Assembly: GCA_903930805.1 (NCBI GenBank)
Contig: CAIYZZ010000237.1
Coordinates: 1 to 9,310, forward strand
DNA: 9,310 bases
Direction: 5' to 3'
Source of the DNA: an uncultured Rhodocyclaceae bacterium
Lineage (GTDB): Bacteria > Pseudomonadota > Gammaproteobacteria > Burkholderiales > Rhodocyclaceae
Below the pieces are notes generated by a model. The model was not told where the DNA came from and did no database searches. It was given only the letters and a program-made list of their open reading frames with translations. Position 1 is the stretch's first letter, and each line of letters begins with the position of its first letter. Positions 1-6,454 of the stretch are shown piece by piece. The translations under genes and the position numbers were made by a program.

Positions 1-365
1 ACCACACCTTCTTCTGGAACTGCATGAAGCCGAATGGTGGCGGTGCCCCCACCGGCGCGCTGGCCGATGCCATCAACAAGAAGTGGGGCTCGTTTGACGA
101 GTTCAAGAAGGCCTTCCAGACTTCCGCCGTCGGCAACTTCGGCTCGGGCTGGACCTGGCTGGTGAAGAAGGCCGACGGTTCGGTCGACATCGTCAACATG
201 GGCGCTGCCGGCACCCCGCTTACCACCGGTGACAAGGCGCTGCTGTGTGTCGACGTTTGGGAGCACGCCTATTACATTGACTTCCGCAACCTGCGCCCGA
301 AGTTTGTCGAGACCTTCCTCAACAATCTGGCCAACTGGGATTTCGCGGCAAAGAATTTCGCCTGA
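1..365 (+). CDS. sodB: Iron superoxide dismutase, C-terminal part (5' end outside window)
   Basis: This enzyme dismutates superoxide to oxygen and hydrogen peroxide in the cytoplasm using an active-site iron. The reading frame enters the window at base 3 and runs 120 codons to TGA at 363-365. With a usual family length near 190 residues, about 70 N-terminal residues are missing. The visible part starts with HTFFWNCMKPNGGG, whose histidine is a metal ligand in the family. It continues with FGSGWTWL and the signature DVWEHAYY (bases 252-275), whose Asp (252-254) and His (264-266) are the other metal ligands. The AGTPLTT segment resembles iron enzymes; manganese enzymes usually carry a QDSP-type sequence there. 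It is followed at once by an intrinsic terminator, so it is probably the last gene of its transcript and separate from the downstream unit. Family assignment is very secure. Iron rather than cambialistic metal use is inferred from these residues. Confidence 0.96.
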   Translation, partial: HTFFWNCMKPNGGGAPTGALADAINKKWGSFDEFKKAFQTSAVGNFGSGWTWLVKKADGSVDIVNMGAAGTPLTTGDKALLCVDVWEHAYYIDFRNLRPKFVETFLNNLANWDFAAKNFA

Positions 366-382
366 CCCATCTGCATTCCCCG

Positions 383-420
383 AAAGCCCGGCCCGGATCA
401 AACGGCGCCGGGCTTTTTTT
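383..420 (+). terminator. Intrinsic terminator after sodB
   Basis: A 10-bp perfect stem pairs 383-392 (AAAGCCCGGC) with 407-416 (GCCGGGCTTT), with a 14-nt loop and a run of seven T at 414-420. It begins 17 nt after the sodB stop codon. This is a classic rho-independent terminator that should isolate sodB from the gene starting at 504. Confidence 0.93.
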
Positions 421-483
421 CCGCCCAAAAAGTCGGCGCTGGCGGGACGGCGAATGGGGATTGCGGTTATCCTTCGCACACAA

Positions 484-506
484 GAGAGGGGGGGATTGCA
501 CGGGTG
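484..506 (+). promoter_or_regulatory. Shine-Dalgarno and GTG start of the YeeE/YedE gene
   Basis: The purine-rich GAGAGGGGGGG run at 484-494 lies 9 nt before a GTG codon at 504-506 and supports that start. The gap 421-503 between the sodB terminator and this gene should hold the operon promoter, but I see no convincing -35/-10 pair there. Confidence 0.6.
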
Positions 507-1619
507 CTGGAACAACCGTACCTGCTGATCGTTGTCAGCTCGCTCGCCATCGGACTTACGGCGGGCTTCGTCATGCACCGCTCCGATTTCTGCGTCACCG
601 CCTGCTTCCGTGATGCCTTCCTGTTCCGCGATTTCTTTTTACTGCGCCAGATACTGCTGCTGGTCGTCGTCAGCATGACGCTGTTCGAAACCGGGCGACT
701 CAGCGGCGCAATCATGCACTATCCATTCCCGCTGCTCGGGCCGCCCTCCCTAGGCAATGTCATCGGCGGCTTTGTCTTCGGTATCGGCATGGTGCTGGCC
801 GGCGGTTGTGTCTGCGGCAGCCTGTTCAAGCTCGGGGCTGGCAGCGCGGCGAGCCTGCTGGCCGTCATCGGCATGCTGGCGGGTTCAGCGCTGTATGCCG
901 AGATCCACCCGCAGTGGGCCAGCTTTGCCGGCAGCACCGTGCTGGTGAAGGGGAAAGTTACCCTGTCGCAATGGCTCGGACTACCGCCCACTGCGCTGCT
1001 GCTACCACTCGTGACAGGCGGCGGCTATTGGCTCTATCGTGAATTTCGCGCCGGCCGCATGGATCGCCCGGCCTTTGCGCTCGGCCACCTGGCACCCTGG
1101 CGCGCAGCGTTGATCCTCGCTTTTCTGGGATTCGCCTCCTACGTTCTCGTCGGCATGCCGATGGGCATCACCACCACCTATTCCAAACTCGGCGCCGGCA
1201 TCGAGTCGCTGTTCGCGCGGGAGCATGTGCGCAGCCTCGCCTACTTCGCGCTGCAACCACTCAACTACATGCCACCCTTCGCCAACCAGGCCATCAAGGG
1301 CGGACCGGGGCCGCAGTTCGACGCGATTGCCGCGATCCAGTATCCACTGCTGATCGGCATCGTCGGCGGTGCGCTGTTTTCCGCCCTGCGCATCGGCGAG
1401 TGGCGACTGCAATGGCGGCTGCCACGCCGGCAATGGATTTCGGCACTCATCGGCGGCTTGCTACTCGGGCTGGCGGCGCGCATGGCACCCTCGTGCAATG
1501 TCTGGCACCTGTGGGGCGGCGTACCGATCCTCGCCATGCAAAGCCTGCTTTTCGTCGCTGGCCTCCTACCGGGTACGTGGATCGGCGCACGCCTTCTGAC
1601 CCGCTTCGTGGTACGTTAA
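504..1619 (+). CDS. YeeE/YedE-family membrane transporter, probable thiosulfate/sulfur-species uptake
   Basis: The product is a 371-residue, strongly hydrophobic inner-membrane protein of the YeeE/YedE (Sulf_transp) family. A characterised member, TsuA, imports thiosulfate using conserved cysteines along its path, and other members are linked to selenium metabolism. Family signatures visible here are MHRSDFCVTACFRD (residues 24-37, Cys30 and Cys34), LAGGCVCGSLFKLGAG (98-113, Cys102 and Cys104) and PSCNVWHLWGG (329-339, Cys331). These three cysteine positions fit the relay cysteines described for TsuA. Many hydrophobic spans lie between them, for example about 8-24, 48-62, 84-101, 115-131, 160-177, 199-216, 281-296 and 311-326. 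The GTG start at 504 is supported by a good ribosome-binding site. The stop overlaps the start of a TusA-like carrier gene, the usual partner for this family (compare YeeE-YeeD and YedE-YedF). The substrate is not proven by sequence: thiosulfate is likeliest, selenium or another sulfur compound is possible. Confidence 0.88.
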   Translation: MLEQPYLLIVVSSLAIGLTAGFVMHRSDFCVTACFRDAFLFRDFFLLRQILLLVVVSMTLFETGRLSGAIMHYPFPLLGPPSLGNVIGGFVFGIGMVLAGGCVCGSLFKLGAGSAASLLAVIGMLAGSALYAEIHPQWASFAGSTVLVKGKVTLSQWLGLPPTALLLPLVTGGGYWLYREFRAGRMDRPAFALGHLAPWRAALILAFLGFASYVLVGMPMGITTTYSKLGAGIESLFAREHVRSLAYFALQPLNYMPPFANQAIKGGPGPQFDAIAAIQYPLLIGIVGGALFSALRIGEWRLQWRLPRRQWISALIGGLLLGLAARMAPSCNVWHLWGGVPILAMQSLLFVAGLLPGTWIGARLLTRFVVR

Positions 1620-1867
1620 TGCCCATGACCCAAATCATCGATATCGACATTCGCGGCCAAATCTGCCCCTCCTGTCTGCTATTGACGCTCAAGGAGCTGA
1701 ATACGAATGGTGCAGCGATTCGTGCCGGCAGCACCGAGGTCGTCGTCGTGACCGACGACCGTCAGGCGACCGCGACGATCCCTGCCACCGCCGACCGCAT
1801 GGGCTTTAACACCGAAGTCACCCGCGTCGACGCCGGTTATCGCATCCGCGTTTTCGGCAAGACCTGA
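1619..1867 (+). CDS. TusA/SirA/YedF-like sulfur carrier with CPSC motif
   Basis: This is an 82-residue cytosolic protein of the TusA family, small carriers that take sulfane sulfur as a persulfide on a conserved cysteine. The family signature is clear: DIRGQICPSCLLLTLKEL (residues 10-27), then a beta strand VVVVTDD and a C-terminal strand YRIRVFG. The usual CPxP motif is CPSC here (Cys16, Cys19), so the second proline is replaced by cysteine. The start at 1619 shares its A with the TAA stop of the transporter gene (TAATG). No clear Shine-Dalgarno precedes it, so translational coupling is likely. A second ATG at 1625 in the same frame is an alternative start. The carrier probably accepts sulfur delivered by the adjacent transporter and passes it on. 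The acceptor is unknown, and YedF-like selenium work is an alternative. Confidence 0.88.
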   Translation: MPMTQIIDIDIRGQICPSCLLLTLKELNTNGAAIRAGSTEVVVVTDDRQATATIPATADRMGFNTEVTRVDAGYRIRVFGKT

Positions 1868-1877
1868 GGACATCGTG
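1866..1877 (+). promoter_or_regulatory. Shine-Dalgarno and GTG start of the GGDEF-EAL gene
   Basis: GAGGA at 1866-1870 overlaps the TGA stop of the carrier gene and sits 4 nt before a GTG at 1875-1877. The spacing is short but workable. It supports the GTG start over the first internal ATG (residue 25) and points to coupled translation from the upstream gene. Confidence 0.55.
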
Positions 1878-4082
1878 TCACCTACGCTAAGCCAACACGA
1901 GGCACTGCGCTACATCCGCGCCAAGGTCGACCAGTTATTGACGGTGATGGGCACGCTACCGCTACGTGCCGAGGAACTCGATGACGATACGCTGATCGCC
2001 CTCGATCCGATCGGCATCATCGCCGAGTCGTTCCGCCAGGTCATCACCCATCTCAACGAGACCAACGACCGGCTCGATGTTACCCAAAAAGAAATTCGTG
2101 CCATTCTCGACACCCTGGGTGCAGCCGTCGTGGTACTCGACATAGAAGATCGCGTCGAAGACTGCAACAGCCGTGCCAGTGAGTGGTTTTTCGGTGGCGC
2201 CGACCGCACCCAGGTGGCTGGACGCCTGGCCAGCGAAGTCTGCACTTGTGCCGAAGCGCTTGTTGGTGTGCGGGCCGATGCCGACGGCACCCCTCACAGC
2301 CTCAGCCTCCATGGCCGGGATGTACAGGTTGTCGCGTCCAGGATCTTCAACGATGCCGGCCACCACACCAAGACGGTTATCTTATTTACCGACATTACCC
2401 AGCAAAAGGACAAAGAACGCCACCTGAAGCTCTATGCCGAAGTTTTTCGCCATGTCGGCGAAGGCATCCTGATCACCGATGCTGACAATCGCATCATCGA
2501 GATCAATGACGCAATCACGCGCATCACCGGTTATCCCCGCGATGAGTTGATCGGCAATACCCCGGGCAGTTTCAAGTCTGGCCTCCATGAGAAATCGTTC
2601 TATGAGGATCTCTGGCGCACGCTGCGTGAGCAGGGTTACTGGCAGGGCGAGATTTTCGACCGCACGCACGCCGGCCAGATCATCCCGCTGTTGCAGAGCA
2701 TCAGCGAGGTGCGCGATGCCGAGGGTGTGCTGACCCATCACATTGCAGTGATGACCGATATTTCTTCGCTCAAGGAAACGCAGACACGGCTCGATTTTCT
2801 CGCCCACCACGACGTACTAACCGAGTTGCCCAACCGCCTGTTGTTCAGCGATCGTCTGCACCACGCCATCGAACGGGCGCGGCGCGACCAGCACCCTGTC
2901 GCCCTCCTGTTCATCGACCTCGACCGCTTCAAGAACATCAACGACAGCCTCGGCCACCACGTCGGCGACCTGTTGTTGATCGAGGCCGCCAACCGACTCA
3001 AGGGGCTGGTGCGCCGTGCCGATACCGTCGCCCGTCTCGGCGGCGACGAATTCGTTGTGCTGCTCGAGAGCACCGCGTCCCATGCCACTGCGGCCCTTCT
3101 GGCCGAAAAGATTGTCATGGCCTTCAAACAACCCTTCACGGTGAGCGGACTCGATCTGCACATTGGCTGCAGCATCGGTACCACGCTGTTCCCCGATGAC
3201 GGCGATGATGCAGGCACCCTGCTGAAGAATGCCGATGCCGCGATGTATCGCGCCAAGGAAACCGGGCGCGATGGCCATGTGCATTACAGCGCCGAGCTTT
3301 CTGTAGCGATGACGGACAAAATGGAGCTGGACAACGCACTGCGCACCGCCGTGCGTGAGAATAGTTTCGAACTGTATTACCAACCGATCATCGACATCAC
3401 ACGCGGCCGGGTTGTTGCCTGCGAAGCCCTGATTCGCTGGCCGGGCGGCCCGGCAACAGCACGCACTCCCGACCGCTTCATCCCGGTCGCTGAGGAAACG
3501 CGGCTGATCGTGCCGCTGGGCGAATGGATCTTGCGCGAAGCGCTGGAGCGCCTGTGCGCCTGGCGCGACGCCGGGCTCGGACTCGACTATGTTTCGGTGA
3601 ATATTTCAGCAGTGCAGCTCGCCCAGCCAAATTTCATCGATCGCGTTATCGCCCTTCTGAATGAGACCCATGTCGCCGGCAGCGAATTGCAGATTGAATT
3701 GACCGAGAACGTACTGATGGGCGACATCGAACTCTGCGCCTGGGTACTTGCCCAACTGCGCGAGCATGGCATCCGCGTCGCCATCGACGATTTCGGCACC
3801 GGTTATTCGTCGCTGTCTTATCTGAAACAACTACCGATCGACAATCTGAAAATTGACCGGTCCTTCGTGCGCGACATTCCGGGTGATCCCAACGACTGTG
3901 CCATCGCCACCGCTGTCATCGGACTGGCCAAGACGCTGGGGCTCGATGCCATCGCCGAGGGCATCGAAACCACTGAGCAGCAAGCTTATCTGGCGCAGAT
4001 CGGCTGCGACAAGGTACAGGGTTACCTGCACGCACGGCCGATGCCGGCAGCGAATTTCGAGACTTTTGCGCGCAATTTTTAG
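1875..4082 (+). CDS. PAS-PAS-GGDEF-EAL cyclic-di-GMP signalling protein
   Basis: This 735-residue protein has no signal peptide or membrane span and is probably cytosolic. Domains in order: a helical N-terminal stretch (1-75) I cannot assign; PAS 1 (about 76-178, ending FTDITQQK); PAS 2 (about 186-300, with ITGYPRDELIGNTP and ending MTDISSLK); GGDEF (about 305-470); and EAL (about 485-735). The cyclase domain has LTELPNR, FIDLDRFKNIND and an intact GGDEF at 389-393. An RxxD inhibitory site (Arg380-Asp383) lies exactly five residues before it. The phosphodiesterase domain keeps EAL (517-519), Asn576, the ELTE Glu611, DDFGTGYSS (Asp638, Asp639), Lys659, Glu695 in AEGIET and QGYL (715-718). Both activities are therefore possible, and sequence cannot say which dominates. 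It is the third gene of the sulfur-transporter unit, 7 nt after the carrier gene, so PAS sensing may relate to sulfur or redox state; that link is inference. Confidence 0.95.
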   Translation: MSPTLSQHEALRYIRAKVDQLLTVMGTLPLRAEELDDDTLIALDPIGIIAESFRQVITHLNETNDRLDVTQKEIRAILDTLGAAVVVLDIEDRVEDCNSRASEWFFGGADRTQVAGRLASEVCTCAEALVGVRADADGTPHSLSLHGRDVQVVASRIFNDAGHHTKTVILFTDITQQKDKERHLKLYAEVFRHVGEGILITDADNRIIEINDAITRITGYPRDELIGNTPGSFKSGLHEKSFYEDLWRTLREQGYWQGEIFDRTHAGQIIPLLQSISEVRDAEGVLTHHIAVMTDISSLKETQTRLDFLAHHDVLTELPNRLLFSDRLHHAIERARRDQHPVALLFIDLDRFKNINDSLGHHVGDLLLIEAANRLKGLVRRADTVARLGGDEFVVLLESTASHATAALLAEKIVMAFKQPFTVSGLDLHIGCSIGTTLFPDDGDDAGTLLKNADAAMYRAKETGRDGHVHYSAELSVAMTDKMELDNALRTAVRENSFELYYQPIIDITRGRVVACEALIRWPGGPATARTPDRFIPVAEETRLIVPLGEWILREALERLCAWRDAGLGLDYVSVNISAVQLAQPNFIDRVIALLNETHVAGSELQIELTENVLMGDIELCAWVLAQLREHGIRVAIDDFGTGYSSLSYLKQLPIDNLKIDRSFVRDIPGDPNDCAIATAVIGLAKTLGLDAIAEGIETTEQQAYLAQIGCDKVQGYLHARPMPAANFETFARNF

Positions 4083-4516
4083 TGCGACTTGGGCACGCGC
4101 TCCAGGCCACCGATGACATCGCCACGCTTCAGACCACGCTGAGAAAACCACCCCGCGTTCATTTCCAGGGCATAGCGCGCCGGGCGCGCAGCACAGTGGT
4201 TCGCCTCGCTCTGCGGTTTCATCTCCTCGATATTGAGGATGTGGCCGGCCTCGTCGATAAACGCCACCGCGAGCGGGATCAGGGTGTTCTTCATCCACAT
4301 GCAGTGCTGATTATTTTCTGTGAAGACGAAAAGCATGCCGTGCTGCGGCGCCATCTCACGGCGATGCATCAGACCCTGGGCTCGGCTTTGCGGCGTATTG
4401 ACCACTTCGGCCTCGATGCGGTGAAAACCAGCGTGGAGTTCCATCATGGGCGGCGATTGGGCGATCGCGGAAAAACTGGCGACCAGCATCAGTCCGGCAC
4501 AAAATATTCTTTTCAT
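4079..4516 (-). CDS. Exported DUF192 family protein
   Basis: The product is a 145-residue DUF192 protein of unknown biochemical function. Residues 1-19 form a typical Sec signal peptide (MKR, hydrophobic core, AIA before Gln20), so the mature protein should be periplasmic. No lipobox is seen. Family features are RAQGLMHRREM (45-55), GMLFVF (60-65), the MWMKNTLIPLAVAFID core (73-88), and the ALEMNAGWF segment near the C-terminus. The mature form has Cys72 and Cys108, which might form a disulfide. I chose the ATG at 4514-4516 because the signal peptide begins there and GAAGGG (4530-4525) lies 8 nt upstream. Its ATG also overlaps the aceK TGA as ATGA, a strong coupling signal. A longer in-frame start at 4546 would place a charged extension before the signal peptide. 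The stop overlaps the stop of the convergent GGDEF-EAL gene. Confidence 0.9.
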   Translation of the reverse strand: MKRIFCAGLMLVASFSAIAQSPPMMELHAGFHRIEAEVVNTPQSRAQGLMHRREMAPQHGMLFVFTENNQHCMWMKNTLIPLAVAFIDEAGHILNIEEMKPQSEANHCAARPARYALEMNAGWFSQRGLKRGDVIGGLERVPKSH

Positions 4517-6309
4517 TTCTGGCACCCTTCGCCAAACAGACTGCAAAAGCGCAAAGCCTCGGGATACGGAAAAAAATCGCGGATGGTGCCATGCCTGATT
4601 TCCTCCTGCGCCTGCTTCCAGAAATTAGCATCGAGCAGATCGGCGTGGTGGCGCATGAAGGCGGCACGAATTTTCGGCGAGGTCAGCAGGAAGGAGGCAA
4701 ATTCTTCGGGGAAGATGTCATTGCGACCCACCGAGTACCAGGGTTCGCTGGACATCTCGGCCTCTTCGTTCGGCGCCGGCGGAATGCGGCGGAAGTTGCA
4801 ATCGGTCATGTACTCGATCTCATCGTAGTCGTAGAACACCACGCGACCGTAGCGCGTGACACCAAAGTTTTTCCACAGCAGATCACCGGGAAAGATGTTG
4901 GCGATCGCCAGTTCGCGGATGGCATTGCCATATTCAATCACTACTTGTTCGAGAAGATCGTCGCGCCCCACTTTTTCGGCACGCTCAAGGTAAAGATTGA
5001 GCGGATCCATGCGCCGTTCGATGTAGAGGTGCTTGATGATCAGATCGTCGCCATCCTCTTCAAGCAGCGAGGGAATTTGCTGGTGCAGCTCTTCGATCAA
5101 CTCGGGAGCGAAACGGTTCTTCGGCAAGGCCACATGGGAAAACTCCAGCGTGTCGGCCATGCGCCCAACACGATCGACCTGCTTCACCAGCTGGTACTTG
5201 CGCTTGACGGTGGCATGATCGACTTCCTTGGTGACGCCGAACACATCCTTGATCACCTTGAGAACATACGGATAGGAAGGCAGGGTGAATACCAGCATCA
5301 CCAGACCACGAATCCCCGGCGCGACGATGAACTGATCGGCCGAATGGTGCAAATGGGAAAACAGCCCGCGATAGAAAGAGGTCTTGCCCTGCTTGCCGAG
5401 GCCCAGCATCGAATACATCTCGGCGCGTGGTTTGAAGGGCATGATCGTGCGCAGGAAGTGAATGTAGTTGGCGGGCACCGGCATGTCGACCATGAAGTAG
5501 GCCCGCGACAGCGAGAACAACAAACTGATCCAGCCGGTATCGAGGATGATGGTGTCGAGAACGAGTTTCCCGGCGACGTCGTGAAGCACCGGCACGGCGA
5601 AAGGATACTCATTGGAGCCATTCACCACCTTGCCGATGACATAGGCCGCCTTGTTGCGATAGAACGCCGAGGCCAGCACCTGGATCTGGAAATTCACCTC
5701 GCAGCGGGGTAATTCAGAAAATTCACCCTGTACCGCACGCTGGATGAATACCACATCGCGGTCAAGATCGGCAAATTCGCGCTGCCAGTTGAAGTCGAGA
5801 AAGATTTGCTTGATGGCTGCGTTCGCCCCGGTCGGGTTCGGGTAATAGCAACGATAGCAGGGCGGGTCGGATTCGATGTATTCAGTCGAAATGGCCGGCC
5901 GTACGAAGATGAAATCGTTGTGAAAATAGGTACGGTGCAGAATCTTGCAGAACACCGAGTTGAAAAAGGTTTCGGCGAGTTCGGGTTGGTTGTGGTTGGT
6001 GAGCAGGCCGATGTAATACAGCTTGGCCTGCTGCCAGACCACATCGTCGATGGTCTCGGCATTGAAATCATGATGCAGACGCTGGACGGTTTCGGCGACA
6101 CGATCATCGTAAAACTGGATCCGCTCCCTGACCGCAAGTTGCACCCCGGGCCAGTCGCCTTCCTCGAAGCGGGTCTTGGCACTGGCCGAACTGGCGCGAA
6201 ACAGCCGGTAGTGCTTATTGAAGCCTTCGATCAGGGTTTGGGCGATCAAGAGTGCCAGCGCACCGCTGGGAGGATCAGCATCCGCCACCAACTTCACCGA
6301 TATATCCAT
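4513..6309 (-). CDS. aceK: Isocitrate dehydrogenase kinase/phosphatase
   Basis: AceK is a bifunctional cytosolic enzyme that phosphorylates and dephosphorylates dimeric isocitrate dehydrogenase, diverting isocitrate to the glyoxylate bypass during growth on acetate or fatty acids. The 598-residue product is near the usual family length. The regulatory domain occupies about the first 320 residues and contains FYRNKAAYVIGK and SRAYFMV. The kinase-like domain follows, with the ATP-binding APGIRGLVMLVFTLP (330-344) and Lys351 in LKVIKD. It also has RVGRMADTLEF with Asp386 (equivalent to E. coli Asp371, needed for phosphatase activity), HLYIERRM (427-434), and the catalytic/metal region FPGDLLWKNFG and VVFYDYDEIEYMT (473-502). 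The ATG at 6309-6307 follows AAAGGGA with 5-nt spacing. There is no aceA or aceB beside it. Instead it is divergent from idh and icd and translationally coupled to the DUF192 gene. Confidence 0.97.
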   Translation of the reverse strand: MDISVKLVADADPPSGALALLIAQTLIEGFNKHYRLFRASSASAKTRFEEGDWPGVQLAVRERIQFYDDRVAETVQRLHHDFNAETIDDVVWQQAKLYYIGLLTNHNQPELAETFFNSVFCKILHRTYFHNDFIFVRPAISTEYIESDPPCYRCYYPNPTGANAAIKQIFLDFNWQREFADLDRDVVFIQRAVQGEFSELPRCEVNFQIQVLASAFYRNKAAYVIGKVVNGSNEYPFAVPVLHDVAGKLVLDTIILDTGWISLLFSLSRAYFMVDMPVPANYIHFLRTIMPFKPRAEMYSMLGLGKQGKTSFYRGLFSHLHHSADQFIVAPGIRGLVMLVFTLPSYPYVLKVIKDVFGVTKEVDHATVKRKYQLVKQVDRVGRMADTLEFSHVALPKNRFAPELIEELHQQIPSLLEEDGDDLIIKHLYIERRMDPLNLYLERAEKVGRDDLLEQVVIEYGNAIRELAIANIFPGDLLWKNFGVTRYGRVVFYDYDEIEYMTDCNFRRIPPAPNEEAEMSSEPWYSVGRNDIFPEEFASFLLTSPKIRAAFMRHHADLLDANFWKQAQEEIRHGTIRDFFPYPEALRFCSLFGEGCQK

Positions 6310-6454
6310 GAATTCCCTTTTGTCAGCATTGACACAGCTTATACTATGCGACGAAGGTCAAGGATACTCAGAAATTGACCGCAGCTTGCACAACCGTCTT
6401 CCCTCTCACTTCCGCAGCTTATAAATCAGCAAGTTACAAGAAAGAGACACGTCA
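6310..6454. promoter_or_regulatory. Divergent aceK / idh control region
   Basis: This 145-bp, relatively AT-rich gap must drive aceK (-) and idh (+). A possible idh -10 is TATAAA at 6420-6425, but its -35 match is poor. A TATAAG on the minus strand (6343-6338) is a possible aceK -10, again without a good -35 at normal distance. Poor -35 boxes would fit activator-dependent promoters, but that is inference. GGTCAA (6356-6361) and TTGACC (6375-6380) form an inverted repeat with a 13-nt spacer, midway between the genes, and look operator-like. I cannot name a regulator. Confidence 0.55.
6328..6425 (+). repeat. Repeated CAGCTT / TTGAC element in the aceK-idh gap
   Basis: CAGCTT occurs three times in direct orientation at 6335, 6382 and 6415. 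The first and third are extended to CAGCTTATA. The first two are preceded by ATTGAC (6328-6333 and 6374-6379), giving ATTGACA-CAGCTT and ATTGACCG-CAGCTT. The spacings are 47 and 33 bp. The copies may be binding sites or a chance result of shared promoter-like sequence. Confidence 0.4.

Noticed and set aside
1400..1867. Longer start (1400) for the TusA-like gene
   Set aside because: It would run 219 nt inside the well-supported transporter gene in another frame. TusA homology begins at the ATG at 1619, where the genes overlap as TAATG.
4082..4097. Bidirectional terminator between the GGDEF-EAL and DUF192 genes
   Set aside because: GTGC/GCAC forms only a 4-bp stem with a 7-nt loop, and the T-run lies before it on the plus strand, so it does not fit an intrinsic terminator on either strand.
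4517..4546. Upstream start at 4546 for the DUF192 protein
   Set aside because: It would put about ten charged residues ahead of a normal signal peptide. The ATG at 4516 has a good ribosome-binding site and the ATGA overlap with aceK.
4591..5712. Long open frame (373 codons, +) opposite aceK, with another of 248 codons at 4082-4828
   Set aside because: Both lie antisense to aceK/DUF192, which have unmistakable family motifs. Their translations show no domain and are explained by GC-rich codon bias on the opposite strand.
6329..6345. TTGACA (6329-6334) followed by TATACT (6340-6345) as a sigma-70 promoter for idh
   Set aside because: The boxes are individually good, but the spacer is only 5 nt, so they cannot act as one promoter.
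6375..6391. TTGACCGCAGCTTGCAC as a sigma-54 promoter
   Set aside because: The -24 GG is GA, and the distance to the -12 GC is 9 nt where 10 is required.
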